Both the position numbers and the translations under genes were made by a program. Under the pieces are notes generated by a model. That model ran no database searches. It was given only the letters and a program-made list of their open reading frames with translations, and was not told where the DNA came from. Source: RGIG5612 sp050944475 (GTDB lineage Bacteria > Bacillota > Clostridia > Lachnospirales > Lachnospiraceae). Taken from it: a stretch of 64,000 nt of DNA. Positions within the stretch are counted from its first letter, which is position 1; every line of letters begins with the position of its first letter. Where the stretch lies: the NCBI GenBank assembly GCA_050944475.1, contig JBMNRD010000003.1:62001-126000 (forward strand), read 5' to 3'. Positions 1 through 9,866 of this stretch are shown here, in pieces.

Positions 1-2
1 AC

Positions 3-173
3 ACCGGCATGAACGCCGGCTTCACGGATGAAGAGATTGAGCAGGTGCTGCTTACCATGCCCTCACGCAGAGTCATCAGTCCCGATGAAGTAGGACAAAT
101 GGTCGGGAAACTGGCCGGCAGCGATATTACCGGGCGCATTCTGAGCATGGAGGAGGGGCTTGCGCTGATTTAA
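3..173 (+). CDS. C-terminal fragment, probable short-chain dehydrogenase/reductase
   Basis: Open frame entering from the left edge, ending at TAA (171-173); 56 residues are visible. The end pattern (T-x-M, then a short helix ending in MPSRRVISPDEVG, then a hydrophobic segment and ITGRILSMEEG) matches the C-terminal end of classical SDR enzymes, which usually read P-x-x-R-x-x-x-P-E-E-V ... I-T-G-x-x-x-x-x-x-G. The NAD(P)-binding and catalytic parts lie outside the window, so the substrate cannot be inferred. It is the only plus-strand gene before 19.5 kb and converges on the gene at 258-1388 across a hairpin terminator. Confidence 0.5.
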   Translation, partial: TGMNAGFTDEEIEQVLLTMPSRRVISPDEVGQMVGKLAGSDITGRILSMEEGLALI

Positions 174-180
174 TAGAAAA

Positions 181-220
181 AACAGGCAGCATCTTTATAT
201 AATGTTGCCTGTTATTTTAT
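181..220. terminator. Bidirectional intrinsic terminator
   Basis: A 12-bp stem (181-192 with 202-213, one G-U pair) closes an 8-9-nt loop and is followed by an AT-rich tail on both strands. It sits between two convergent genes, so it can end both transcripts. Confidence 0.75.
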
Positions 221-257
221 ACTTGCCAATCTCTCTCAAAATGCGGCAGCCCCGCCG

Positions 258-1388
258 TCAGTCAGCGGCATTCAATACCTTAATATAAGAACGGCGGCGC
301 TTGTGATTTTCCCCGCGGAAACGCTTCCACATATTAAGGATAGGATAATTGTTTTCGAGATTAAGGTTTGTCTCCAGCCACTTCGCGTTGGTATTCTTAA
401 GCAGGTCAATAATCCCCGGCATGTAGCACACGCTGACACCTTTGTTCAGATATTCTTTATCAACCGCAATCAGAGCCAGGTCAATATACTCCGGATTCTT
501 TTTGGCTCTGAGAATCCTGAAAATACATCCCGGTGTCAGACGTCCGGAGGATTTCTGCACGGCACGGGCAATGGAAGGAATGCACAGCCCCATGCAGACG
601 GGCTTCTCGTTTTCATCAAGAATCACCGCAACATAATCCGTGCTCAAAAGCAGCTTGAAGTTGCTGACAAGCATTTTCTTCACTTTGTCGGTAAGAGGCA
701 CACTGCCGTAAATCCCCTCATAACCCTCGTCAATCAACCTGAAGCAGTCGTCCGCATAAAGCTTCAGGAATTTATTAATTCTCATTTTCTCTGAAAAACG
801 AAGGTTATAACGCTCCATAACCTGATCGGTAAGACTGCGAAGCTCTCCCCCGTCGTCTTCGGGAAGCATCAGTCTGCTTTCGAGCCAGTCAATTTCCTTA
901 ACATAGCCGCAGCCCTCAATAAGCTCCGCATAATAGGGGGCATTGTATTGCTCCTCAAAGGTGGCAAGATGCTCAAACCCTTCTATCAGCAGGCCTTCCC
1001 GTTCGAGGTCGGAAAAACCCAGCGGTCCGCAGACCCGGTCCATTCCCTTTGACAGGGCCCAGTCCTCAACCGCATCAAAAAGCGCGCGAGCAACTTCAAT
1101 GTCATTGACGGAATCAAACCTTGTGAAGCGCACGCGCTTTTCCCCCGTCTTTTCATTGCTTGCTTTCTGCAGAATGCCGGAAATACGCCCCGCCATCACA
1201 CCGTCTTTATAGGCGTTGTAATACACTGCTTCGCAGGTATCGTAATAGACGTAGTTTTTGCTGAAAATCTTCTTTTCGTCGCCGTACAGCGGCGGCACGA
1301 AACATGGATTGTCCTTGTACATTTTGAGCGGAAAATTGAGGAATTCCTTTCTTTGCCTCCTGTTTTCCACTTCCCGTATCTCTATCAT
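258..1388 (-). CDS. GNAT-like acyltransferase family protein (function unknown)
   Basis: 376 residues. The N-terminus (IEIREVENRRQRKEFLNFP, then YKDNPCFVPPLYGDE) and the block GPLGFSDLEREGLLIEGFE are typical of a widespread uncharacterised bacterial family with an acetyltransferase (GNAT) fold, often annotated YghO-like or simply GNAT. No substrate is known for the family. ATG at 1386-1388 has a GGAAG ribosome site 7 nt upstream. It follows ribU by 42 nt on the same strand, so it is probably read from the FMN-riboswitch-controlled transcript, but that does not prove a role in flavin metabolism. Family recognition is from sequence memory; acyl donor and acceptor are unknown. Confidence 0.65.
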   Translation of the reverse strand: MIEIREVENRRQRKEFLNFPLKMYKDNPCFVPPLYGDEKKIFSKNYVYYDTCEAVYYNAYKDGVMAGRISGILQKASNEKTGEKRVRFTRFDSVNDIEVARALFDAVEDWALSKGMDRVCGPLGFSDLEREGLLIEGFEHLATFEEQYNAPYYAELIEGCGYVKEIDWLESRLMLPEDDGGELRSLTDQVMERYNLRFSEKMRINKFLKLYADDCFRLIDEGYEGIYGSVPLTDKVKKMLVSNFKLLLSTDYVAVILDENEKPVCMGLCIPSIARAVQKSSGRLTPGCIFRILRAKKNPEYIDLALIAVDKEYLNKGVSVCYMPGIIDLLKNTNAKWLETNLNLENNYPILNMWKRFRGENHKRRRSYIKVLNAAD

Positions 1389-1430
1389 GGTTCATCTTCC
1401 TTTTTTTTATTGACGAATTATTATAACCGA

Positions 1431-2117
1431 TTAAATCACTTTCGTCCATACCAGAACCAAAAGAATCAGCGTTGCAAGGACAAATATTGAAGCCAGCGCC
1501 GCTCCGATGCTGAGCCCCTTCTTCTTTGCTGTCTGCCCGGAAGGGCTGTCTTTTGCCAGCCTTGCCTTCCTCAAGACAAGGACTACAGGCTTGTAAAGAA
1601 GGATTGCCGCGGCGGCATTAATTCCGCCCTTCAGCGCGTTAAAGGGCAGAAATACCGGCAGCAGCATGGACGCCACTACCTTTCTGGGAACCCCCATGTA
1701 TAACGGGGTAATCAGCCAGTTCCACAGCATCATAACAAGGGTCATACAAAGGATGCCGATGATAATCCCTATGATTGCACCGGCAAATTTCCTGTGTTTT
1801 TTATAAAAAATCGCCGCGGGCACCACAAAGGCGCAGGTGGATATAACATTCATCAGCAGACCGATGTAGCCTGTGGAACTGACTGTAAGCATTTCAATTA
1901 CCGATGTGATTACCGACACGATAACGGCGGGTACCGGGCCCATCATAAATCCGCAGATAATTATAATCACATCCTTCAGGTCAAAGGTCAGAAAGCCCGC
2001 CACATTTATTGGTATCATTTTGGACAAGAACATCACCGCATATGCCAAGGCGCAAAACATTCCTATCAATACGATTTCCTTAACCGTAATTTTCTTCCTT
2101 GTATTTTTTGTTTCCAT
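1431..2117 (-). CDS. ribU: Riboflavin ECF transporter S component
   Basis: 228 residues, mostly hydrophobic with about six membrane segments. The N-terminal half (KEIVLIGMFCALAYAVMFLS, FLTFDLKDVIIIICGFMMGP, TGYIGLLMN) matches RibU, the substrate-capture subunit that binds riboflavin in the membrane and works with a shared EcfA/EcfA'/EcfT energising module encoded elsewhere. The C-terminal 35 residues form a charged loop plus one more membrane helix. The assignment is strongly supported by the FMN riboswitch and terminator between rpoC and this gene. The start ATG at 2115-2117 has AGGAA 9 nt upstream. The downstream GNAT-like gene is probably cotranscribed. Confidence 0.9.
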   Translation of the reverse strand: METKNTRKKITVKEIVLIGMFCALAYAVMFLSKMIPINVAGFLTFDLKDVIIIICGFMMGPVPAVIVSVITSVIEMLTVSSTGYIGLLMNVISTCAFVVPAAIFYKKHRKFAGAIIGIIIGILCMTLVMMLWNWLITPLYMGVPRKVVASMLLPVFLPFNALKGGINAAAAILLYKPVVLVLRKARLAKDSPSGQTAKKKGLSIGAALASIFVLATLILLVLVWTKVI

Positions 2118-2156
2118 TGCTATCTGTTCCTATTCCTTTCTTCTGACAGCGGCTCA

Positions 2157-2190
2157 TAAAAAAGCCCTGACAAATAATATCAGGGCTTTC
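2157..2190 (-). terminator. Riboswitch-controlled intrinsic terminator
   Basis: A 10-bp stem (2161-2170 with 2180-2189) followed on the minus strand by a run of T. It lies between the FMN aptamer and ribU, where the expression platform of a transcription-attenuating FMN riboswitch belongs. Expected logic from known RFN elements: FMN bound, terminator forms, ribU off. Confidence 0.88.
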
Positions 2191-2210
2191 TTTTGCCAAA
2201 ACTGTTTCTT

Positions 2211-2309
2211 CCATCCGGACTATACCGTCGGTCTGGGAATTTCACCCAATCGGCCCTGAAGGCTCGCAGACTGTCACTGCCGGTTGGGAATCTCACCCAG
2301 CCCCGAAAC
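2211..2309 (-). ncRNA. FMN riboswitch (RFN element)
   Basis: Read on the minus strand, the segment has the conserved RFN blocks in order: TCGGGGC-GGGTGAGATTCCC near the 5' end, ACCGGCAGTGA, CTGCGAGCCTTC, GATTGGGTGAAATTCCC, and the 3' block ACGGTATAGTCCGGATGG. These form the six-helix FMN aptamer. It is followed by a terminator and then ribU, the standard arrangement for feedback control of riboflavin uptake. It begins only about 25 nt after the rpoC stop codon. Confidence 0.95.
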
Positions 2310-2334
2310 TCATTATTCATTTTATTTACCGCAA

Positions 2335-5300
2335 CTACTCCTCGACTGTCTCCTCGACAATCTCGGATGTGATGGCTTCCTCTGCGGCCTCCACAGCGGC
2401 CTCCTCTTCCTGCTTAAGACGAATCATTTCATCCGTATTAAGCCTGACGGAACTGTATCTTTTCATTCCGGTTCCCGCAGGAATCAGCTTGCCGATAATA
2501 ACGTTTTCCTTAAGGCCGATCAGCGGGTCAACCTTTCCGTTGATAGCTGCCTCGGTGAGAACCTTGGTAGTCTCCTGGAAGGAAGCGGCTGACAGGAAGG
2601 AGTTGGTAGCAAGCGAGGCCTTGGTAATACCCAGGATGACTTGCTTGCCCGATGCGGGTACTTTGCCCTCCCCCATAAGCTGCCTGTTCACATTGTTAAA
2701 TTCAAATATATCCACCAAAGTGCCCGAAAGGAACGGGGAATCATTTGACTCTTCAATTCTTACCTTGCTCAGCATCTGGCGTATGATTACCTCGATATGC
2801 TTGTCGTTAATTTCAACGCCCTGCAGCCTGTAAGGAATCTGCACTTCCTTCATGATGTAATCCTGAACCGCTCTGACGTCCTTAACGCGGATAATGTCAT
2901 GAGGGTTGATATTTCCTTCGGTAATCCTCTCGCCCACTTCAAGACGGGTCTTCCTGCCCTCATCGTGGTTTGTTGCAATCTTCTTGGTAATCTTTGAACC
3001 GTAAGGAATCAGATACGCTTTTTCCTTTCCGTCTTCAGCGGTCACTACAACCTCGGTTTTGTTCTTGGTTTCGCGAATCTCCGCGTCTCCTTCAAACTCT
3101 GAAATAATGGCAACTCCCTTCGGCTTTCTTGCCTCGAAAAGCTCCTCCACACGGGGAAGACCCTGAGTAATGTCACCAACGGCCACACCGCCGGTATGGA
3201 AGGTTCTCATTGTAAGCTGTGTGCCGGGCTCACCGATTGACTGAGCCGCAATAATACCTACAGCCTCGCCTACCTGCACTACCTGTCCGGTTGCCATGTT
3301 GGCGCCGTAGCACCTGGAGCAGATACCGTTCTCGCTCTTGCAGGTAAGGATGGTACGTATCTTAACCTTTTTTATGTCCGCGGCAATGATTTCATCCGCG
3401 CGCGACGGTGTAATCATGCAGTTTGCCCCTACAATCAGATTGCCCTTCTCATCGCAAATCTCCTCAGCCGCATAACGACCGACAATTCTCTCGCGAAGGC
3501 TTTCAATCTCCTCGTTGCCCTCCATGAAGGCCTCAACCTCCATATACGGAATCTCATCGCCTTCCGCACAGCAATCGGTCCGGTTAATAATAAGCTCCTG
3601 TGAAACGTCAACAAGGCGACGGGTCAGATAACCGGAATCCGCGGTCCTCAGGGCCGTATCGGACAGACCCTTTCTTGCTCCGTGGGCGGAAATAAAGTAC
3701 TCAAGCACGTCAAGTCCTTCACGGAAGTTTGACTTAATGGGCAGCTCGATGGTACGTCCTGTCGTGTCCGCCATCAGGCCACGCATGCCGGCCAGCTGTT
3801 TAATCTGCTGACGGCTTCCGCGGGCGCCGGAATCAGCCATCATGTAGATGCTGTTGTACTGATCCAGCGTGTCCATAAGGACCTCGGTAATCTTATTGTC
3901 GGCTTCTTCCCAGGTCTTGATAACCTGTAAATATCTTTCCTCTTCGGTTGCAAGGCCCATACGGTACGCGTTCTGCAATGCCTCGACCGTCTCCTCTGCC
4001 TCCTTGATAATGGTCTTCTTTTCCTCAAACACGGTCATGTCGGAAATGGAAACCGTGAATGCGGCCTGGGTAGAATATTTGAAGCCCATGCTCTTGATGT
4101 TGTCCAGCACCTCCGCGGTTACGGTGGCGCCGTGGATATTGATTACCCTCTCAAGAATCTTCTTAAGGTCGCTCTTCTTCACGAGTTTATCAACCTCAAG
4201 CTTCAAGTAGTCCTCATCCTTTTCCCTTTTAACAAGACCCAGGTCCTGAGGGATGACTTCATTAAAAAGGAGACGTCCCAGCGTGGTGTCAACAATACCC
4301 CTGACAGTCCCGCCCTGTGGCAGCGGCCTTTCAAGACGTACCTTTATCTTGCTGTGCAGGGTAATATAATGCCTGTCGTAAGCAAACATCGCCTCATTCA
4401 TGTCCCTAAATGCCTTGCCCTCGCCCGGCTCACCGTCACGTTGCTGGGTCAGGTAGTAAATGCCCAAAACCATGTCCTGTGAAGGAACTGCAACCGGTGC
4501 TCCGTCTGACGGCTTCAGCAGGTTGTTCGGTGATAAGAGCAGGAAGCGGCACTCCGCCTGAGCCTCCACGCTGAGCGGAAGATGGGCAGCCATCTGGTCA
4601 CCGTCAAAGTCGGCGTTGTAAGCGGTGCATACAAGGGGATGAAGCTGGATTGCGCGCCCCTCAACCAATACCGGCTCAAAAGCCTGAATTCCGAGCCTGT
4701 GCAGGGTAGGCGCCCGGTTCAGCATAACCGGATGCTCCTTGATAACTTCCTCGAGTACGTCCCACACCTCGGGCTGTAGCTTTTCAACCATCTTCTTTGC
4801 GGCCTTGATGTTGTTGGCCTTTTCATAATCAACGAGCTTTTTCATGACGAAGGGTTTAAACAACTCGACCGTCATTTCCTTCGGAAGACCGCACTGGTAA
4901 ATCTTAAGTTCGGGTCCTACAACGATAACCGAACGTCCCGAATAGTCAACACGCTTTCCCAAAAGGTTCTGGCGGAAACGTCCCTGCTTGCCCTTAAGCA
5001 TGTCTGAAAGCGACTTAAGTGACCTGCCTGCAGGTCCTGTTACCGGACGGCCTCTTCTGCCGTTATCAATAAGTGCGTCAACTGCCTCCTGAAGCATCCT
5101 CTTCTCGTTGCGCACAATGATTTCAGGCGCACCCATTTCAAGGAGCCTCTTAAGGCGGTTGTTTCTGTTAATTATTCTCCTGTAAAGATCGTTAAGATCC
5201 GAAGTGGCAAATCTGCCGCCGTCCAGCTGCACCATGGGGCGCAAGTCCGGCGGAATAACCGGCAGAACCTTAAGAATCATCCATTCGGGCTTGTTGCCGC

Positions 5301-5985
5301 TGTTCTTGAAGGCCCCGATAACCTCAAGCCTCTTGATGATTCTTGCCCTTTTCTGGCCGGTTGAGCCTTCAAGAGCCTCCCTCAACGACTTTGTGATTTC
5401 ATCAAGGTCGATGGATGCAAGCAACTCGTCAATGGCCTCGGCACCCATGCCTACACGCAGGGTTAGAGCCGCCTCGCCGTTTCTTTCCTTTGCCTCATTA
5501 TACTCGGTTTCGCTGAGAATCTGCTTATACTCAAGATCGGTTTCTCCCGGGTCAAGCACGATGTAATTCGCAAAATACAGTACCTTTTCAAGGTTCTTGG
5601 GTGAAAGGTCAAGCATAAGACCCATACGTGACGGGATTCCCTTGAAATACCAGATATGTGATACCGGAGCGGCCAGCTCAATGCTTCCCATTCTCTCACG
5701 GCGCACGGAGGCCTTGGTAACCTCAACCCCGCAGCGGTCGCAGACAATGCCCCTGTACCTTATCTTTTTATATTTGCCGCAATGGCATTCCCAGTCCTTA
5801 CTGGGTCCGAAAATTCTCTCACAAAACAGACCGTCCTTCTCAGGTTTGAGAGTTCTGTAATTTATTGTTTCCGGTTTTGTAACCTCACCATGTGACCATT
5901 CTCTTATCTTTTCAGGGCTTGCCAGTCCGATACGAATCTTGTCAAATGTCATAGGCTCGTAATTCTCATTTATAACTTTTGCCAT
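2335..5985 (-). CDS. rpoC: DNA-directed RNA polymerase subunit beta'
   Basis: 1216 residues, a normal length for Firmicutes beta'. Visible landmarks are the N-terminal zinc site (Cys67, Cys69, Cys82, Cys85), the catalytic NADFDGDQM loop at 457-465 whose three aspartates hold the active-site magnesium, the bridge-helix/trigger-loop region (GARGSRQQIKQLAGMRGLMA, then FISAHGARKGLSDTALRTADSGY), and the second zinc site near the C-terminus (CKSENGICSRCYG). The C-terminal tail is Glu-rich. ATG at 5983-5985 follows a GGGG-type ribosome site. Only 17 nt separate it from rpoB upstream. Downstream there is no rpsL/rpsG/fusA; the FMN riboswitch follows at once. Confidence 0.99.
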   Translation of the reverse strand: MAKVINENYEPMTFDKIRIGLASPEKIREWSHGEVTKPETINYRTLKPEKDGLFCERIFGPSKDWECHCGKYKKIRYRGIVCDRCGVEVTKASVRRERMGSIELAAPVSHIWYFKGIPSRMGLMLDLSPKNLEKVLYFANYIVLDPGETDLEYKQILSETEYNEAKERNGEAALTLRVGMGAEAIDELLASIDLDEITKSLREALEGSTGQKRARIIKRLEVIGAFKNSGNKPEWMILKVLPVIPPDLRPMVQLDGGRFATSDLNDLYRRIINRNNRLKRLLEMGAPEIIVRNEKRMLQEAVDALIDNGRRGRPVTGPAGRSLKSLSDMLKGKQGRFRQNLLGKRVDYSGRSVIVVGPELKIYQCGLPKEMTVELFKPFVMKKLVDYEKANNIKAAKKMVEKLQPEVWDVLEEVIKEHPVMLNRAPTLHRLGIQAFEPVLVEGRAIQLHPLVCTAYNADFDGDQMAAHLPLSVEAQAECRFLLLSPNNLLKPSDGAPVAVPSQDMVLGIYYLTQQRDGEPGEGKAFRDMNEAMFAYDRHYITLHSKIKVRLERPLPQGGTVRGIVDTTLGRLLFNEVIPQDLGLVKREKDEDYLKLEVDKLVKKSDLKKILERVINIHGATVTAEVLDNIKSMGFKYSTQAAFTVSISDMTVFEEKKTIIKEAEETVEALQNAYRMGLATEEERYLQVIKTWEEADNKITEVLMDTLDQYNSIYMMADSGARGSRQQIKQLAGMRGLMADTTGRTIELPIKSNFREGLDVLEYFISAHGARKGLSDTALRTADSGYLTRRLVDVSQELIINRTDCCAEGDEIPYMEVEAFMEGNEEIESLRERIVGRYAAEEICDEKGNLIVGANCMITPSRADEIIAADIKKVKIRTILTCKSENGICSRCYGANMATGQVVQVGEAVGIIAAQSIGEPGTQLTMRTFHTGGVAVGDITQGLPRVEELFEARKPKGVAIISEFEGDAEIRETKNKTEVVVTAEDGKEKAYLIPYGSKITKKIATNHDEGRKTRLEVGERITEGNINPHDIIRVKDVRAVQDYIMKEVQIPYRLQGVEINDKHIEVIIRQMLSKVRIEESNDSPFLSGTLVDIFEFNNVNRQLMGEGKVPASGKQVILGITKASLATNSFLSAASFQETTKVLTEAAINGKVDPLIGLKENVIIGKLIPAGTGMKRYSSVRLNTDEMIRLKQEEEAAVEAAEEAITSEIVEETVEE

Positions 5986-6002
5986 AACTCGTCCCCTTCC
6001 TC

Positions 6003-9000
6003 TTATGCCTCTTCCGTATCATCTTCGTCAAAATCATCTAAATCGTCAAAATCATCGTCATCGGAATCTTCCTCTTCGTCAACGTACTCGGGCTCTTCCC
6101 CGGTGAAATCCTGCAACGAAAAGCCGTGCGCGCCGAAATTCTCCTTTTCCTTCAAGTAATTGTTGTGCGCCAGCATTGCATTGAAGTTGGTCTCGCCGTA
6201 GTCAACCGACTCAAGCAGCTTGACCTCGCTGTCGTCCTCGTTAAGAACCCGGATGTCCAGTGCCAGCGACTGAAGCTCTTTCACAAGCACCTTGAAAGAT
6301 TCGGGAGTTCCCGCCTTCGGAATGTTCTCACCCTTGATAATGGCTTCGTAAGTCTTAACACGTCCCACAACATCATCGGACTTCACGGTCAGGGTTTCCT
6401 GAAGGGTATAGGCCGCGCCGTAAGCTTCCAGCGCCCAAACCTCCATCTCTCCGAATCTCTGTCCGCCGAACTGGGCCTTGCCGCCAAGCGGCTGCTGGGT
6501 TACCAGTGAGTACGGTCCCGTTGAGCGGGCATGGATCTTATCGTCAACCAGATGGTGAAGCTTCAGGTAATGCATGAAACCGACGGTTACCGGCGCATCA
6601 AAGAACTCGCCTGAGCGGCCGTCACGCAGCATGACCTTGCCGTCGGCATTGAAGGGCACACCCTTCCATTCGCTCTTATAGTCTATGTTCTCCTCAAGAA
6701 AACTCATCATTTCCGGATTAATTTTCTTTTCGTATTTACTCCTGAAATCTTCCCACGTACCGTTGATATAGTCGTTTGCCATGGTCAGGATGTCTATGAT
6801 ATCTGCCTCATTTGCCCCGTCAAATACCGGTGTGGAAATGTTGATGCCCAGAGCCTTGGCCGCCAATGAAAGGTGAGTTTCAAGCACCTGTCCGATGTTC
6901 ATACGTGAAGGAACACCCATAGGATTCAGCACTATGTCAAGCGGACGGCCGTTTGGCAAATAAGGCATATCCTCAATCGGAAGCACGCGGCTGACAACGC
7001 CCTTGTTGCCATGGCGTCCCGCCATCTTGTCACCTACGGAGATTTTTCTCTTCTGGGCAACATAAACGCGGACTTTCTGGTTTACTCCCGGACTCAACTC
7101 GTCGCCGTCTTCTCTGGTAAATACCTTTGTATCAACAATAATTCCATACGCTCCGTGCGGTACCTTAAGCGAAGTGTCACGAACCTCTCTGGCCTTTTCG
7201 CCGAAAATTGCACGCAGCAGCCTTTCCTCGGGGGTCAGCTCGGTTTCTCCCTTAGGTGTAACCTTGCCCACGAGAATATCCCCGGCGTGAACCTCTGCGC
7301 CGATGCGGATGATTCCTCCCTCATCAAGATCCTTCAATGCCTCGTCACCTACACCGGGGACGTCCCTGGTGATAATCTCGGCTCCGAGCTTGGTGTCACG
7401 AGCCTCGGTTTCGTATCTTTCTATATGGATTGATGTATATACGTCGTCCCTTACCAGCCTCTCGCTGATAAGAACGGCATCCTCGTAGTTGTAGCCCTCC
7501 CAGGTCATGAAACCGATTAACGGATTCTTACCCAGTGCCAGCTCTCCCTGGCTGGTTGACGCGCCGTCGGCGATTACCTGGCCTGCCTCAACCCTTTCAC
7601 CCTTGCTTACTATGGGCCTCTGGTTATAGCAGTTGCTCTGGTTGCTCCTGACAAATTTGGAAACCTTGTAGGTTTCATATATTCCGTCGTCGTTTCTGAT
7701 GCCGATTTCTGTTGCTGTAACCCTCTCGACCACGCCTGAAGCCTCCGCAAGCACACATACTCCGGAGTCCTTGGCCGCCTTGACCTCCATGCCGGTTCCC
7801 ACCACGGGACCCTCGGTGGTCATAAGCGGAACCGCCTGACGCTGCATGTTGGAGCCCATCAGCGCGCGGTTGGCATCGTCATTTTCCAGAAACGGAATCA
7901 TTCCCGTTGCCGCGGAAAATACCATCATCGGGGATACGTCCATCAGGTCGATTTCGGTTTTGTCGTACTCACTGGTCTCTTCCATATAACGTCCCGCAAC
8001 CGAGTTCCTGATGAAGCGGCCCTTCTCGTCCAACGGAGAGTTTGCCTGTGCAATCTTGTAGGTATCCTCCTCGTCGGCGGTCATGTAAACAACCTTGTCG
8101 GTTACCCTCGGATTTTCGGGATTTTTCTTGTCAACCACACGGTAAGGCGCCTCTATAAAGCCGTATTTATTAACCCTCGCATAGGAAGCAAGCGAGTTGA
8201 TAAGGCCGATGTTGGGGCCTTCCGGGGTCTCTACCGGACACATTCTTCCGTAGTGTGTATAATGAACGTCCCTGACCTCGAATCCGGCACGGTCTCTTGA
8301 AAGACCTCCCGGTCCGAGGGCTGAAAGACGCCTCTTATGTGTCAATTCGCTAAGAGGATTGCACTGGTCCATGAACTGTGACAACTGTGAGCTTCCGAAG
8401 AATTCGCGCACGGCTGCAGTCACGGGTTTGATGTTAATCAGCGACTGGGGGGTGACGGACTCGATATCCTGAGTCTGCATTCTCTCATGCACAACTCTCT
8501 CCATCCTTGACATTCCCACCCTGTACTGATTCTGAAGAAGTTCGCCCACACTCCTGATGCGCCTGTTGCCAAGGTGGTCAATGTCGTCAAAGTTACCCAG
8601 GCCGGAATCCAGGTTCAAGCCATAGGAAATGCTTGCGAAAATATCTTCCTTGGTAATGTGCTTAGGCACTAACTCGTGCAGCCTCTTTTTCACCGCTTCA
8701 ATACGGTCCGCCTTCTTGGAATAATCCTGAAGAATACTGTATAGCACAGGAAAATAAACCTCGTTTTCTATAAGGCCTATCTCCTTCTTTTCCTCATCCT
8801 TCAACTTAATGTACTCACCAATATCAACCATCAGATTGGAAAGAACCTTTACATCGCGCTCTTCTGTCTTGATGAGCACGGAGGGCACGCCGCCATTCTG
8901 GATTTTCCTGCACAGCTCCGCGTCCACAACCGTTCCGGCCTCGGCAACAATCTCGCCGGAGAAGCGGTCAACAACATCCTCTGCCAGCTCGCAACCGAGG

Positions 9001-9866
9001 ATTCTGTTCTTATATGCAAGCTTCTTGTTGAACTTGTAGCGTCCGACTTTTGCAAGATCATATCTCTTGGTATCAAAGAACATTGCGGCAATGAGGTTCT
9101 CGGCATTTTCCACCTGCGGCGGCTCTCCCGGACGAAGCTTGGTATAAAAAGCAAGAAGACCGTCCTTATAGCTCTTGGCATCGTCCTTCTTGAAGCATGC
9201 CTCCAACTTCGGCTCTTTGCCGAACATCTCGATTATCTCTTCATTCGTTCCGACGCCAAGCGCACGGATAAGTACCGTTACGGGTACCTTCCTTGCCTTG
9301 TCGGCATGAACGTAGTAAACGTCGTTTGAATCCGTTTCATACTCGAACCATGCGCCCCTGTTCGGAATGACATTGCAGGCATAGAGTCTCTTGCCGTATT
9401 TGTCATGGCTCAAAGTGAAATATATCCCCGGTGAACGTACGAGCTGTGAAACGATGACGCGCTCGGCGCCATTTATTACGAAAGTACCGGTTTCGGTCAT
9501 CAGGGGCATATCGCCCATGAACATTTCGTGCTCGCTGATTTCCCCGGTTTCCTTGTTATTCAGGAGAACAGTGACTTTAAGCGGAGCTGAATAAGTTACA
9601 TCTCTTTCCTTGCACTCTTCGATGGTGTATTTAATGTCATCCCTTTCAACCTTGAAATCCACAAACTCAAGACTCAGGCTGCCCCCGAAGTCCTCGATCG
9701 GTGAAATGTCGGCAAAAACTTCTTTCAAGCCGTCGGTGATAAACCATTCATACGATGCCTTCTGGATTTCAATCAAGTTCGGCATTTCCAGAACATTTTC
9801 CCCGGTGGAAAAACTCATTCTGGTACCCTTGCCGCACTTTATCGGATGCATTCTGTTTTTCTCCAT
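6003..9866 (-). CDS. rpoB: DNA-directed RNA polymerase subunit beta
   Basis: 1287 residues, full length. The rifampicin-binding region is at about 490-525 and carries wild-type-like residues at the main resistance positions (Asp500, His510 and Ser515, equivalent to E. coli 516, 526 and 531). Position 502 (E. coli 518, variable among bacteria) is Cys. The C-terminal part holds the conserved KMAGRHGNKG and GGKAQFGGQRFGEMEVWALE blocks. The last 35 residues form an extreme Asp/Glu tail. ATG 9864-9866 has AAGGAG 8 nt upstream. Cotranscribed with rpoC. The gene is preceded by a ~300-nt leader with its own promoter instead of rplJ-rplL. Confidence 0.99.
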   Translation of the reverse strand: MEKNRMHPIKCGKGTRMSFSTGENVLEMPNLIEIQKASYEWFITDGLKEVFADISPIEDFGGSLSLEFVDFKVERDDIKYTIEECKERDVTYSAPLKVTVLLNNKETGEISEHEMFMGDMPLMTETGTFVINGAERVIVSQLVRSPGIYFTLSHDKYGKRLYACNVIPNRGAWFEYETDSNDVYYVHADKARKVPVTVLIRALGVGTNEEIIEMFGKEPKLEACFKKDDAKSYKDGLLAFYTKLRPGEPPQVENAENLIAAMFFDTKRYDLAKVGRYKFNKKLAYKNRILGCELAEDVVDRFSGEIVAEAGTVVDAELCRKIQNGGVPSVLIKTEERDVKVLSNLMVDIGEYIKLKDEEKKEIGLIENEVYFPVLYSILQDYSKKADRIEAVKKRLHELVPKHITKEDIFASISYGLNLDSGLGNFDDIDHLGNRRIRSVGELLQNQYRVGMSRMERVVHERMQTQDIESVTPQSLINIKPVTAAVREFFGSSQLSQFMDQCNPLSELTHKRRLSALGPGGLSRDRAGFEVRDVHYTHYGRMCPVETPEGPNIGLINSLASYARVNKYGFIEAPYRVVDKKNPENPRVTDKVVYMTADEEDTYKIAQANSPLDEKGRFIRNSVAGRYMEETSEYDKTEIDLMDVSPMMVFSAATGMIPFLENDDANRALMGSNMQRQAVPLMTTEGPVVGTGMEVKAAKDSGVCVLAEASGVVERVTATEIGIRNDDGIYETYKVSKFVRSNQSNCYNQRPIVSKGERVEAGQVIADGASTSQGELALGKNPLIGFMTWEGYNYEDAVLISERLVRDDVYTSIHIERYETEARDTKLGAEIITRDVPGVGDEALKDLDEGGIIRIGAEVHAGDILVGKVTPKGETELTPEERLLRAIFGEKAREVRDTSLKVPHGAYGIIVDTKVFTREDGDELSPGVNQKVRVYVAQKRKISVGDKMAGRHGNKGVVSRVLPIEDMPYLPNGRPLDIVLNPMGVPSRMNIGQVLETHLSLAAKALGINISTPVFDGANEADIIDILTMANDYINGTWEDFRSKYEKKINPEMMSFLEENIDYKSEWKGVPFNADGKVMLRDGRSGEFFDAPVTVGFMHYLKLHHLVDDKIHARSTGPYSLVTQQPLGGKAQFGGQRFGEMEVWALEAYGAAYTLQETLTVKSDDVVGRVKTYEAIIKGENIPKAGTPESFKVLVKELQSLALDIRVLNEDDSEVKLLESVDYGETNFNAMLAHNNYLKEKENFGAHGFSLQDFTGEEPEYVDEEEDSDDDDFDDLDDFDEDDTEEA

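Noticed and set aside
6003..9866. Rifampicin-resistance allele (Cys502 in the drug-binding region)
   Set aside because: Position 518 (E. coli numbering) varies naturally, and the main resistance positions carry wild-type residues.
2335..9866. Several 60-150 codon plus-strand frames within rpoC and rpoB
   Set aside because: They are antisense shadows of highly conserved genes, without ribosome sites or family matches.
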